Assembly (NCBI GenBank): GCA_028291545.1 | Contig: JAQGHR010000131.1 | Span: 1 to 39,235, forward strand | Source: Planctomycetota bacterium | GTDB lineage: Bacteria; Planctomycetota; Planctomycetia; Isosphaerales; Isosphaeraceae | Length of the DNA stretch: 39,235 nt | Direction of reading: 5' to 3' | Part shown: positions 24,454 through 33,272 of the stretch, one piece after another | How the letters are laid out: every line of letters begins with the position of its first letter | Position numbering within the stretch: the stretch's first letter is position 1 | Translations under genes and position numbers: made by a program | Notes under the pieces: generated by a model | Database searches by the model: none | Told to the model about the DNA's origin: nothing | Seen by the model: only the letters and a program-made list of their open reading frames with translations

Positions 24454-25140
24454 TCAGCCCGGCCTGAAGAACCACGCGGCGATATCGAGGATGGCGCCGA
24501 GCATGAAGGCACTCGCGCCGATGGCCAGCCGTATCTCCTTCCTGGGGAAGTCGTTCCATCCTCCGAGCAACAACATGGTCAGGGCATAGCCCGCCACGCC
24601 TCCCAGGAAGCCGCAGACGTATCCCATGAAGACCATTATCCCGATGGGGAGAAGCGAGAAGACGAGGCTCATGACCGCCGAGACGACCTGCTCGACGGGG
24701 TTCTTGGGCGCGGGCGGGGGCAGTAATCCCGAGGGGGAGATCCCCGAGGTCGTCGCCCGAATTTGGTCCAGCTTCGCGCTCACCTCATGCGCCGTCTGGA
24801 TGCCGGATCGGACGATCACGAGGAAAATGAGGATACCGATCGCCCCCCCCAAGACTTTCGACCCGAGTTCCTGGAACCTGCGCCACCGCTCCAGCTCGAT
24901 GATCTCCTTCGAGACGTACCAGAACGAGAGGAAGAACAGGACTTTCGCCGCCCCTTCGAGCCAGTAGCAGGCCGCCTTCGAGCGGGACTCTCGCGCCGCC
25001 GCCTGCTCGCGCTCCCGCTCGACCTGCGCGGGGTCGGGGGGCTTCAGGAGGTATCGGGAATAGTCCGTGTCCGACCGCGCGCGGGCCGTCGGCAGGACCA
25101 AGGCGACCAGGACGACCGCCAGCGAAAGGGAATGTCGCAT
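24454..25140 (-). CDS. Exported membrane protein of unknown function
   Basis: The 228-residue protein starts at the ATG at 25140, with GGAGG seven bases upstream. A signal peptide (S-L-A-V-V-L-V-A-L-V-L-P-T-A-R-A) precedes a charged segment rich in Arg/Glu. About five hydrophobic segments follow, with a Pro-rich loop (L-L-P-P-P-A-P-K-N-P) in the middle and a conserved-looking G-F-L-G-G-V-A-G-Y segment. No family is recognised. The gene stands alone between the A+T-rich stretch and a hairpin-bearing gap. Confidence 0.6.
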   Translation of the reverse strand: MRHSLSLAVVLVALVLPTARARSDTDYSRYLLKPPDPAQVEREREQAAARESRSKAACYWLEGAAKVLFFLSFWYVSKEIIELERWRRFQELGSKVLGGAIGILIFLVIVRSGIQTAHEVSAKLDQIRATTSGISPSGLLPPPAPKNPVEQVVSAVMSLVFSLLPIGIMVFMGYVCGFLGGVAGYALTMLLLGGWNDFPRKEIRLAIGASAFMLGAILDIAAWFFRPG

Positions 25141-25513
25141 CGGCAACCTCCAGGCTTCGGGCACATTAGCATCACTTTACCCGTCTGCCCCTCACGCCCG
25201 CAATCCGGTACCGTGCGGCCCGCCGGCTGCCCCAACGTCAGCCGGTTCGGGCCGCACGGAGGGATTCGCTTGCGCGGGGCCCGTGGTTCGCGCTGCGTCC
25301 CCGGTCATATCTTACACACTATTGAATAAATCCCGATCTCTCAACGACATCCGGCCCTCAGCATGGCGTGACGATCACGACGCCCGCCCATCGCCGCACA
25401 GACCGGGACGCGGGGCCGAGTCAAAATTCTCATGCCGGGGACGCCTCCTCCGGGAGTCAGCCACGAGGACGCAAGACACGCCGAGCCGGGATTGCCCCCC
25501 TTCGGTCGGACGG
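25141..25513. other. Intergenic region between two minus-strand genes
   Basis: These 373 bases hold the hairpin at 25211-25259 (listed separately) and otherwise no recognisable gene. A short A+T-rich piece (about 25308-25332) could belong to a promoter of the membrane-protein gene. Confidence 0.4.
25211..25259. repeat. Long imperfect inverted repeat
   Basis: CCGTGCGGCCC (25211-25221) pairs with GGGCCGCACGG (25249-25259), and inside it CCGGCTG (25223-25229) pairs with CAGCCGG (25239-25245), with small bulges and a 9-base loop. It lies about 250 bases beyond the Uma2 gene stop and 71 bases before the membrane-protein start. It may be a terminator or another mobile palindrome; there is no U-tract. 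Confidence 0.6.
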
Positions 25514-26161
25514 TCAGCCCTCCAGCGATCCGAACAACGTGACCAGCGGCAGGTGGAACCCCGGTAGGATGTCGCCGCCTTCAAGAACGCCACCGGCACC
25601 GATTGTCGTTGCGTGCTCGGGCGAGGTGAAGACGCGGACGGTGCGGGTCGCGGGATAGATGTACCACTCCAAGGGGATGCCGGCGTCGAAGTATTCATGG
25701 AGCTTGCGCTCCATCTCGGCGGCAGTGTTTCCCTCGCTGATGACCTCGACGGCGAGGTCGGGGAAGAGATTTGGCACAGGGGTTTTTGGGATGAGGCGGG
25801 AACCGAGGCGTTCCCAGGAGATGAACGAGACGTCGGGCAAGCGAACCAGATGCGGGGCGATGCGCATCATCGCCTCGGCTCCGGCGCAATAGCCGATGTT
25901 GTGTCGATCCAGGTAACTGTTGATGAAATGACCGAGCCACATCGCAAGATAGCCTTCTTGATGGCCCACGGCCTTCTCCACAAGAGTCCCGTCGACCAAT
26001 TCACACCGACGCCTATCGCGATGCCAGGCATCGAGGACGTCCTGCTCGATCGCCGTCCCGGGCGTCGGCTTCATCCGCACGCGAGCGGGTGGGATATCTC
26101 CCAGCCGATGGAGCAGCTCCTCGACGGTTTCAACCTCGGCGACAGACGTGACGGTGGCCAT
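25514..26161 (-). CDS. Uma2-family (DUF820) PD-(D/E)XK-like protein
   Basis: This 215-residue protein is intact, unlike the frameshifted relative at 21827-22383. It is read from the ATG at 26161 with AGGGG eight bases upstream. The family residues are visible: L-P-D-V-S-F-I gives the Asp, P-D-L-A-V-E-V-I-S gives the Glu, and K-L-H-E-Y-F-D-A-G-I-P-L-E-W-Y supplies the Lys and following helix. Uma2 proteins are predicted nucleases of unknown target, often in dozens of scattered copies per genome. It lies upstream of and divergent to gyrA, 268 bases away, which is not known to be meaningful. Confidence 0.8.
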   Translation of the reverse strand: MATVTSVAEVETVEELLHRLGDIPPARVRMKPTPGTAIEQDVLDAWHRDRRRCELVDGTLVEKAVGHQEGYLAMWLGHFINSYLDRHNIGYCAGAEAMMRIAPHLVRLPDVSFISWERLGSRLIPKTPVPNLFPDLAVEVISEGNTAAEMERKLHEYFDAGIPLEWYIYPATRTVRVFTSPEHATTIGAGGVLEGGDILPGFHLPLVTLFGSLEG

Positions 26162-26319
26162 ATCGGAACCCCTTACGGTGCCGGGAAGATTGTCCCAGAT
26201 TCCTCCCCATCCGGCAAGCTGCGGCCCGTTCCGCCAGATCCCTAAAGAGGCCCCGCTCGCCTCGCCGCAACTCATCGCTATTTTTTGACTTACACGCGGT
26301 CGGATCGGCCCGTTCGGCG

Positions 26320-26348
26320 TTGCTTCGCGGGGCCGGTTTGGATACAAT
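26320..26348 (+). promoter_or_regulatory. Candidate sigma70-type promoter of gyrA
   Basis: TTGCTT (26320-26325) and TACAAT (26343-26348) are separated by 17 bases, the optimal spacing, and match the -35 and -10 consensus at four and five of six positions. Transcription would begin near 26355 and give a leader of about 75 bases before the gyrA GTG. Confidence 0.55.
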
Positions 26349-26429
26349 ACTTCATCATTCTCCGACCCCCGCGCCCGGACCAGGACCGACGTTCCGGACG
26401 CCTTCGCGCCTGACGAAGGATCGACGATC

Positions 26430-29090
26430 GTGAGCAACGCTTTGCCGCCGCAGACCGACCATCTCCCGACGCCTCCGCTCAACATCGAAGAGGAGTTGAA
26501 GGAGAGCTATCTCAACTATGCGATGTCGGTCATCATCAGCCGCGCCCTGCCCGACGTCCGCGACGGCCTGAAGCCGTCGCAGAGGCGCATCCTCACCGCC
26601 ATGCTCGACCTGAACCTCAGCCCGGGTGGCTCGACCACCAAGTGCGCGGGGATCGTGGGCGAGACCATGAAGCGGTATCACCCGCACGGCGACAACTCGA
26701 TCTATCCGACCCTCGCCCGCATGGCCCAGTGGTGGAACATGCGCCACCCCCTGATCACCGGCCAGGGCAACTTCGGCTCGATCCACGGCCTGCCCCCGGC
26801 CGCCATGCGGTACACCGAGGCCAAATTGAGCCCCGTCGCCGCCGAGATGCTCGAAGACATCAAGCTCGATACCGTCGACTTCCAGCCCAGCTACGACGAG
26901 AAGCATTCCGAGCCCCGCGTCCTGCCCTCCAAGCTGCCGAACCTGCTCGTCAACGGCTCGGGCGGGATCGCGGTGGGCATGGCCACGAGCATCCCTCCCC
27001 ACAACCTGGGCGAGGTCTGCGACGCCGTCGTTGCGCTCATCGACAACCCGGCGATCACCGTCGATGAGCTGATCGAACACATCCCCGCGCCCGACTTCCC
27101 CACCGGCGGCACCATCTGCGGCCGATGGGGCGCGCGGCGGGCCTACGAGACCGGTCGCGGCAAGGTCGTCGTCCGGGCCAAGTACGAGATCGAGGAGACG
27201 TCCGACGGCCGCTCCACGATCGTCTTCACCGAGATCCCGTACCAGCTCACCAAGGAGAACCTCCTCAAGAAGCTGGCCGAGCTGGTCAACGACAGCCGCA
27301 TCACGGGCGTGGCCGACGTCCGCGACGAGTCCGGCCGCAAGGAGCCGGTGCGGATCGTCGTGAAGGTCAAGAAGGGCGAGGACGCCAACGTCGTCCTCAA
27401 TCAGCTCTTCCAGTTCTCGCCGCTCCAGGACTCGTTCGGGATCATCATGCTGGCCCTGGTCGACGGCCGGCCCAAGACGCTCCCGCTCAAGGAGATGCTC
27501 CGGCTGTTCGTCGAGCACCGGGTCACCGTCATCCGTCGCCGGACCCAGTTCCTGCTGCGTCGCGAGCGCGCGAGGGCCCACATCGTCGAAGGGCTCCTGA
27601 TCGCCCTGCACTACATCGACGAGATCATCCGCGTGATCCGCTCCTCGGCCAACCCGGTCGAGGCCCGCGCCCGGTTGATGGGCATGGAGGTCTCCGCCCA
27701 GGTCCTCCAGCGCGCCCTGGACGATGCCGAGGCCAAGGCGACCGGCAGCCTCACGAAGTTCCAGGCCGAGGCCATCCTCGCCATGCGGCTCCAGCAGCTA
27801 ACCGGCCTGGAGGCGGATAAACTGATCGCGGAGTACAAGGCCCTGAAGGCCGATATCACCGGCTACGAGGCCATCCTGGCCGACGAGCAGCTCGTGCTCG
27901 ACCTGATCCGCGCGGACATGCGGGAACTCAAGCAGAAGTACGCCAACCCGCGCCGCAGCATGGTGTCCGACGAGGAGCTGGGCGACTACGACAAGGAACT
28001 TTTGATCCGCGAGGAGTACATGATCGTGACCGTCACCAACGACGGCTACATCAAGCGGCTCCCGCCCTCCACCTATCGCGCCCAGGGTCGCGGCGGCCGG
28101 GGGATCGCGGCCACGAACACCCGGGAAGGCGACTTCCTCGAACATATGTTCGTGGCCCTCACGCACGATTACATCCTGTTCTTCACCGACCACGGCAAGG
28201 TCTACTGGATCAAGGTCTACGACCTCCCCATGGCCTCCCGCACCGCCGGCGGCCGGGCAATCGTCAACCTCCTGCAGCTTTCCGAGGGCGAGAAGATCAC
28301 CGGGCTGATCCCGGTCCGCCAGTTCACCGAGGGCGAGAGCCTGCTCATGGTCACCCGCCAGGGCACGGTCAAGAAGACCGACCTCACGGCGTTCAAGCGG
28401 CCCCTCGGCCGCGGTATCATCGCGCTGGGCCTGGAGGAAGGCGATCAGCTCATCGGCGTGGCCCGGACCAAGGCCGGCGATCAGGTCGTGCTCTCGACCA
28501 AGGACGGCATGGCCATCCGGTTTGACGAGTCCGACGTCCGCTCGATGGGCCGCCCGGCCTACGGGGTGCGCGGGATCCGGCTCGAAGACAACGACGAGGT
28601 CATCGGTATGATCGTCGTGAACGGCCAGGACGATCCGGCGAGCATCCTCACCGTCTGCGCCAACGGCTACGGCAAGCGCACGGCCCTGACCGAGTACCGC
28701 TCGCAATCGCGCGGCGGCAAGGGCCTGATCGACATCAAGACCACCGACCGCAACGGCCCGGTCGTGGCGATCGCCAAGGTGACTGAGGCCGACGAGGTGA
28801 TGCTCACCACCACCAGCGGCATGGTGATCCGCACCCGCGTGGCCGACATCAACCTGATCGGCCGCAACACCCAGGGCGTCCGCCTGATCCGCGTCGAAGA
28901 GGGCGATTCCGTCGGCTCCCTCGCCAAGCTCCCCGAAGAGGAGCTCACCGCCGAAGCCCTGGAAGACGCCCCCGCCGTGGATGGTCTGGCAACCCCCCTC
29001 GACGGCCACATCCTCGACGACGGCGTCGCCGAGGCCGAGGCCTCGGATCATCTCGACGACCTGGACAGCGACGGGAAGATGGACGTGTGA
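26430..29090 (+). CDS. gyrA: DNA gyrase subunit A
   Basis: GyrA is the cleavage-religation subunit of the ATP-driven gyrase that puts negative supercoils into DNA; GyrB is not in the window. The 886-residue protein starts at a GTG with AAGGA nine bases upstream. It has the winged-helix breakage domain with D-G-L-K-P-S-Q-R-R, catalytic Y128 in A-A-M-R-Y-T-E, the coiled-coil and exit-gate region, and a C-terminal six-blade wrapping domain with the GyrA-box Q-G-R-G-G-R-G, which separates it from ParC. The quinolone pocket is unusual: Escherichia coli Ser83 corresponds to N89 and Asp87 to P93. The acidic tail ([11 protein letters not shown]) is common in GyrA. Confidence 0.95.
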   Translation: MSNALPPQTDHLPTPPLNIEEELKESYLNYAMSVIISRALPDVRDGLKPSQRRILTAMLDLNLSPGGSTTKCAGIVGETMKRYHPHGDNSIYPTLARMAQWWNMRHPLITGQGNFGSIHGLPPAAMRYTEAKLSPVAAEMLEDIKLDTVDFQPSYDEKHSEPRVLPSKLPNLLVNGSGGIAVGMATSIPPHNLGEVCDAVVALIDNPAITVDELIEHIPAPDFPTGGTICGRWGARRAYETGRGKVVVRAKYEIEETSDGRSTIVFTEIPYQLTKENLLKKLAELVNDSRITGVADVRDESGRKEPVRIVVKVKKGEDANVVLNQLFQFSPLQDSFGIIMLALVDGRPKTLPLKEMLRLFVEHRVTVIRRRTQFLLRRERARAHIVEGLLIALHYIDEIIRVIRSSANPVEARARLMGMEVSAQVLQRALDDAEAKATGSLTKFQAEAILAMRLQQLTGLEADKLIAEYKALKADITGYEAILADEQLVLDLIRADMRELKQKYANPRRSMVSDEELGDYDKELLIREEYMIVTVTNDGYIKRLPPSTYRAQGRGGRGIAATNTREGDFLEHMFVALTHDYILFFTDHGKVYWIKVYDLPMASRTAGGRAIVNLLQLSEGEKITGLIPVRQFTEGESLLMVTRQGTVKKTDLTAFKRPLGRGIIALGLEEGDQLIGVARTKAGDQVVLSTKDGMAIRFDESDVRSMGRPAYGVRGIRLEDNDEVIGMIVVNGQDDPASILTVCANGYGKRTALTEYRSQSRGGKGLIDIKTTDRNGPVVAIAKVTEADEVMLTTTSGMVIRTRVADINLIGRNTQGVRLIRVEEGDSVGSLAKLPEEELTAEALEDAPAVDGLATPLDGHILDDGVAEAEASDHLDDLDSDGKMDV

Positions 29091-29105
29091 ATCCTCCGCG
29101 ATCTT

Positions 29106-29146
29106 CCATCCACGACCGCCAGCACCCCTCCCGCGGTCGTGGATGG
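29106..29146 (+). terminator. Terminator-like hairpin after gyrA
   Basis: A perfect 14-bp stem (29106-29119 with 29133-29146) around a 13-base loop begins 15 bases after the gyrA stop. A T-rich stretch (TTTGGCATTTTTC) follows about 14 bases later. It is the strongest terminator candidate in the window. Confidence 0.7.
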
Positions 29147-29261
29147 GAGACCCGCATCTTGATTTGGCATTTTTCTATGCCACAATTTCGACGCTGGCCA
29201 AGTCGTCCCAAGTCATCAACGACCCAAGCCTCAGAGACGAAGGCGTCTTCGGGAGTTGTCT

Positions 29262-30419
29262 ATGAGCGAGGCGATCACAGCGTTCATCAAGCGAGTCAAG
29301 GAACTTGCCGAGCACGTCAGGGGTAACGAGCAGGCGACGAAACAAAGCCTAATCGGCCCGCTCTTCACGACGCTGGGGTACGACCTAACCGATCCTCGCG
29401 AGTGTGTGCCGGAATATCGCGCCGATTTCGGCAAGGATCGATCGGTCAAGCCGATCGACTGGGCGTTCCTCCAGAACGGGCGTCCCATCTTCTTCGTCGA
29501 GGCTAAGGAAGTCGGCAAGAAACTTTCGAACTATGATGAACAGCTCGGGGATTATTTCGCGAAATCACCGGAGGCCAAGCTCGGCATCCTGACCAACGGG
29601 GTTCAGTGGAGGTTCTTTACTGATATCGTTCACTCGAACGTGATGGATAAGGAGCCATTCATCAAATGGGACGTCTTGGCCGACGAAGAACCGCCTTTTG
29701 ACTTCCTCACTCTGCTTCACGAGTCGCAGTACAACCCGCAGTTGATTCGAACCTTCGCGGAGCGGAAGCGCGCTCAGAATCTACTCGTTTCGGAACTGAA
29801 TCGGCTTCTTGAACCATCCGCCGAGTTCGTGAGGTTGGCAGTCGCCAATATCGAGACACGCAGGCTCACAGACGCAGTTGTCGATTCTTGGAAGCCGGTG
29901 CTCGCTAACGCCATTGAGGAGTGGGCCAAACAGCGTATGCTATCAATGGTTCTCAGCAGCCCACCCTCGAACGAGACTGGTCCAGGATCAATCGAATCAT
30001 CGGCTGCAAAGGTAGTTACGACGAAGGAAGAACTGGATGGGTTCGCGACCATCCAACGGTTGCTCGGCCCGGAGCGCCCAATTGCCTATGAGGATACGGT
30101 TTCCTATTTTAAACTCCATCTCGTCGAACGTTATACGTGGGTCTTTTGCCGACTGTACTTTGATCGGAAGAAGCCATCCGTCTGGGTTCCGCTCCCCATG
30201 GAGCAGGTTCAGCAGCTTGTCCGTTCACTGTCTGTATCTGTTCCTCAGCTCGGTTGGTCGTGCATCAATCTCGACACTCTTGCTGATCTGGAATTGTTGG
30301 GGGACGTCGCCAAGGCATCATGGGACGCTCAGCGAGCATTGCACCCAAAAACAGCCGAAATTCCTGCCGAGGCGGTCACCTTCCCTGAAGGATTAGAAGC
30401 AAAGGTCGATCCCCAATAA
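29262..30419 (+). CDS. Solitary HsdR N-terminal-like nuclease-domain protein
   Basis: The 385-residue protein starts at an ATG with GGGAG six bases upstream. Its N-terminal 150 residues match the HSDR_N pattern: K-Q-S-L-I-G-P-L-F near the start, P-I-D-W-A-F (D66), F-F-V-E-A-K (E80 and K82) and a following G-I-L-T-N-G-V-Q-W segment. This is a PD-(D/E)XK core with its catalytic residues in place. The helicase and methyltransferase parts of a type I restriction system are missing, and no hsdM or hsdS is nearby. The C-terminal half is unassigned. A sampled line (29941-30000) is 50% G+C against 70% for a line inside gyrA (28741-28800), so acquisition by transfer is likely. Function may be defence-related, but that is inference. 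Confidence 0.7.
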   Translation: MSEAITAFIKRVKELAEHVRGNEQATKQSLIGPLFTTLGYDLTDPRECVPEYRADFGKDRSVKPIDWAFLQNGRPIFFVEAKEVGKKLSNYDEQLGDYFAKSPEAKLGILTNGVQWRFFTDIVHSNVMDKEPFIKWDVLADEEPPFDFLTLLHESQYNPQLIRTFAERKRAQNLLVSELNRLLEPSAEFVRLAVANIETRRLTDAVVDSWKPVLANAIEEWAKQRMLSMVLSSPPSNETGPGSIESSAAKVVTTKEELDGFATIQRLLGPERPIAYEDTVSYFKLHLVERYTWVFCRLYFDRKKPSVWVPLPMEQVQQLVRSLSVSVPQLGWSCINLDTLADLELLGDVAKASWDAQRALHPKTAEIPAEAVTFPEGLEAKVDPQ

Positions 30420-30584
30420 GGTAGGGAGAGCACTTTATTAGATGTCGCTCCCTATGGAGGTCGAGACAGGAATCTAGGGCGCTACTCCCTACACGCACGG
30501 CCGACAAGGTCCGCAAAGCCGGAGGCAGGATCGCGGAACGCGAACTGCCCCCGTTGACATCGGTGGAGCGTAATCCGCCACGCC

Positions 30585-31289
30585 TCACTTCTTCAGCGTC
30601 TTCGCATAGTCGGCCCGAGAGGTGACCATGGCGAGGGTGGACTTGCCGTCGATGAACCATTTGGTGCCGCCCTTGATCCAGCAGAGGTCCATGCCGAGCA
30701 TCGTGGCGGGGGTGCCGTCGGCGGAGGCGGGCGGGATGACGTCGACGACGACGCAGGCCGACGCGCCTTCCGGGGGTTGGCCGGGAGTCAGCATGATATC
30801 CTCGGTCTTCGCGGGGAGCGAGCCGGCCATGGAATGGAAAACCTCGACGGCCTTGACGATTTCGTCCTGGCTATCGTTCGTGGCCATCGCCTTGAGGGTG
30901 GCCAGATCCTTGTCGAGCACCGCGCGGGCCGCCGTCACGACCTTCAGGGAAATCTCCTGCTCCTTGGTGAACGAGCTGCCCGAGCCGAAAAGCGTGTAGC
31001 CGTAGTACAATACGCCGAGCCCAAGGGCCACCAACAACGTCATCCAGACAGGCTTCGGGGTGTAGGCGAGCTTGGCCGCCACGATCCCGATCGGGTCCAG
31101 CGGCTCGTCCTTCGGGCGGCTAGTCTTGGATTTGCTCCCCTTCACCGTCGGAGGCTCGCCCAGGACGGGCTTGCCGGTGGCGTCGAGGTGGAAGACGGCG
31201 TCGCACTTCTTGCAATGCATCCGGGTATTGAGCCGGTCCAGGGGGACATTGCCCCTGCGTCCGCAGCTCGGACAGGACATCGGAATCAT
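30585..31289 (-). CDS. Zinc-ribbon membrane protein of unknown function
   Basis: The 234-residue protein starts at the ATG at 31289 with GGAG seven bases upstream. An N-terminal zinc ribbon (C-P-S-C and later C-K-K-C) is followed by a charged linker, one membrane helix (T-L-L-V-A-L-G-L-G-V-L-Y-Y-G-Y) and a C-terminal domain of about 130 residues that should be outside the cytoplasm. The frame is open to 31631 but the extension has no start signal. Such ribbon-TM proteins are frequent in planctomycetes and have no known role. A weak hairpin (TAGGGAG/CTCCCTA, 30422-30454) lies beyond its end, in the convergent gap with the HsdR-N-like gene. Confidence 0.6.
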   Translation of the reverse strand: MIPMSCPSCGRRGNVPLDRLNTRMHCKKCDAVFHLDATGKPVLGEPPTVKGSKSKTSRPKDEPLDPIGIVAAKLAYTPKPVWMTLLVALGLGVLYYGYTLFGSGSSFTKEQEISLKVVTAARAVLDKDLATLKAMATNDSQDEIVKAVEVFHSMAGSLPAKTEDIMLTPGQPPEGASACVVVDVIPPASADGTPATMLGMDLCWIKGGTKWFIDGKSTLAMVTSRADYAKTLKK

Positions 31290-31808
31290 GAACAAACTCC
31301 GAAGAGAGCGATCCGCGAAGCTCCGCGACGATAGGTCTCGGGACGGTTTGCCACGGACGGGCGATGGGGCCGACGAACGATCCCGCCTCAGGGCGGCGCC
31401 GGTTGCGTCCATTGTGGCACGGAATTCGGAGGAGTTCGAGTCCCTAGTGTCCGCAACCCGAGAAAGCGTGTTCATGCGCGTGGACTCCCAATCGCTCGCC
31501 CCGAGCCCGACGGCGCGGGACGGAGGAACCGCCTTGATCGATCTCTTCCCGGCCGATCGATCGATGAGATCGTCGGCGAGGGCTTCACCTTGTCCGAATC
31601 GACGACGCCGGATAGGGTGTCGCCAGGCCACGGTCGATCGGGGCCACGGACCATCTCAGACAACGCGGAAAGCCTAGGTCGCGGAACGAAGGGCGGGATT
31701 TTCGATTCGGCAGAGGATCGGGCGTTCCCCCGGGGGGCGTATTCCGCCCGCCGACCCGGCCAGGAATTGAGAGAAGGCACGTCCCCCCGCCATCCGAGAG
31801 ACCGCCTC
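31290..31808. other. Divergent intergenic region
   Basis: About 520 bases between the zinc-ribbon membrane gene and the deoxysugar reductase. Open frames cross it on both strands, but none has a ribosome-binding site or a recognisable product. Promoters for both flanking genes are expected here. A loose CGATCTC/GAGATCG inverted repeat lies at 31539-31572. Confidence 0.45.
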
Positions 31809-32771
31809 ATGCGCGCCTTGATCACCGGGGCTTCCGGATTCGTCGGCGGCCACCTGGTCGAACACCTGGCCGCCTCGGGCGACATGATCGTCGGCCTGTC
31901 GGCCTCGGGCCGGTGGCCGAACGCCCTGGCGCACCTCGATCGCCTGGCGAGGATCGAAGCCTGCGACCTGATCGACGTCGACGAGGCGGATCTCGCCGAC
32001 TTGCTCGCCCGCAAGCGGCCCGAGGTGATCTACCACCTCGCCGCCCAGGCCAATCCCCAGGCCAGCGTCTCCGACCCCCGAGGCACCTGGGCCTTGAACC
32101 TGGGCGGCACGTTGAACCTGCTCGAAGCCGTCAGGCGCTCCGGCCAGACGCCCCGCGTCGTGCTGGTCGGCACCGGCGTCTGCTACGGCAACCCCGCGCC
32201 CGAGTTCCTGCCGGTCAACGAGTCCTGCCCCCTCCGCCCCAACAACCCCTACTCCGCCAGCAAGGCCGCCGCCGACCTGCTCGGAGTCCAGCATTATCTC
32301 GCCCACGGCACCGACGTGGTGATGGTCCGCCCCTTCAATCATGCCGGGCCGAGGCAGTCGCCCACGTATGTCCTGGGCGGGCTGGCGCGCCAGGTCGCCG
32401 AGGTCGAGGCCGGCAAGCAGCCCCGCGTCGAGGTCGGCAACCTGGACATCGTCCGCGACTTCACCGACGTCCGCGACGTCGTCCGCGCCTACCGTTTACT
32501 CGCCGAATCGGGCCGATCCGGCGAGATCTACAACCTCGGCACCGGCCGAGGCACGAAGCTGGCCGATGCCCTCGGCGTCCTGCAATCGCTCGCCACGGTC
32601 CCCGTCGAGGTCTTCGTCGATCCCGCCCGCGTCCGACCCGTCGATCAGCCCCTCCTGGTCGCCGATCCGTCCAAGCTCCGCGACGCCGTCGGCTGGGAGC
32701 CGAAGTTCACGATCGAACAAACCTTGACGGACATGCTCAACGACTGGCGCGTCGCTCTCGGGCGGGGTTGA
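31809..32771 (+). CDS. NAD(P)-dependent sugar epimerase/reductase, likely GDP-6-deoxy-D-mannose reductase
   Basis: The 320-residue protein is an extended SDR enzyme. It has the N-terminal Rossmann motif G-A-S-G-F-V-G-G-H, a Y-H-L-A-A-Q strand, and the catalytic Y148-x-x-x-K152 in P-Y-S-A-S-K. The segments R-P-F-N-H-A-G-P-R-Q and V-R-D-F-T-D-V-R-D-V and Y-N-L-G-T-G are those of GDP-4-keto-6-deoxymannose reductases (Rmd), which make GDP-D-rhamnose for glycans. No gmd gene is next to it, so substrate assignment is tentative; other nucleotide-sugar epimerases are possible. The ATG at 31809 is chosen because the Rossmann motif begins directly after it; the ribosome-binding site (GAGAG) is weak. 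Confidence 0.75.
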   Translation: MRALITGASGFVGGHLVEHLAASGDMIVGLSASGRWPNALAHLDRLARIEACDLIDVDEADLADLLARKRPEVIYHLAAQANPQASVSDPRGTWALNLGGTLNLLEAVRRSGQTPRVVLVGTGVCYGNPAPEFLPVNESCPLRPNNPYSASKAAADLLGVQHYLAHGTDVVMVRPFNHAGPRQSPTYVLGGLARQVAEVEAGKQPRVEVGNLDIVRDFTDVRDVVRAYRLLAESGRSGEIYNLGTGRGTKLADALGVLQSLATVPVEVFVDPARVRPVDQPLLVADPSKLRDAVGWEPKFTIEQTLTDMLNDWRVALGRG

Positions 32772-32832
32772 TCCCTTCAGGCTCATCATGGGTTGCGGTG
32801 TGGTGGTGGATCGGCCCTCGAGATCCCCTCCG

Positions 32833-32903
32833 GTAGGTCCGACTTCAGTCGGTCCTGTCCACGTATTCCTGTCGGGTTCAGGACCGACTGAAGTCGGACC
32901 TAC
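32833..32903. repeat. REPIN-like inverted doublet, family C
   Basis: Perfect 25-base arms (32833-32857 and 32879-32903) flank a 21-base spacer. Each arm is itself nearly palindromic around CCGACT/AGTCGG. The element lies in the convergent gap between the sugar reductase and the FmdB-like gene and shares no sequence with the family A and B doublets. Confidence 0.85.
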
Positions 32904-32962
32904 TGCTCCTCATCCGACGCCCCGCGTAGCCGCCACCCCGCAACCACCATGAGCCACTCCCT

Positions 32963-33196
32963 TCAATCCATCGCGCACATCCCCGAGCCGCACCCTCCCA
33001 TGCCGCACGGGCCGGAATCGCGGATCGGCAGCGATGAGGACCCCGTCCCGCTCACCTTCGCGGACGCCGGGACGCTGAACTGCTTGGCCAGGTCGATGCT
33101 GCCGCACTTCGGGCAATGGGGCACGTCCGATGACGAGCGGACGAGCGTCTCGAACGTAGACTCGCACGGCTGGCAACGGTATTCATAGATCGGCAT
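32963..33196 (-). CDS. FmdB-family zinc-ribbon protein
   Basis: The 77-residue protein begins M-P-I-Y-E-Y-R-C, the hallmark of the FmdB/CxxC_CxxC_SSSS family, with C8-x-x-C11 and C28-x-x-C31 forming the zinc site. The tail is rich in Ser and Gly and has several more Cys and Met residues (G-M-G-G-C-G-S-G-M-C). FmdB was named as a regulator of formamidase genes, but most family members have no proven role. It diverges from the NAD(P)H-hydrate epimerase gene with 76 bases between the starts. Confidence 0.85.
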   Translation of the reverse strand: MPIYEYRCQPCESTFETLVRSSSDVPHCPKCGSIDLAKQFSVPASAKVSGTGSSSLPIRDSGPCGMGGCGSGMCAMD

Positions 33197-33272
33197 GATC
33201 GCAGCTCTCCAGGGGTCGATTTCGCCTATTGTGCGGCCGGGACTCGCACCCTGTCAACGTCGGGAGGTTCGC

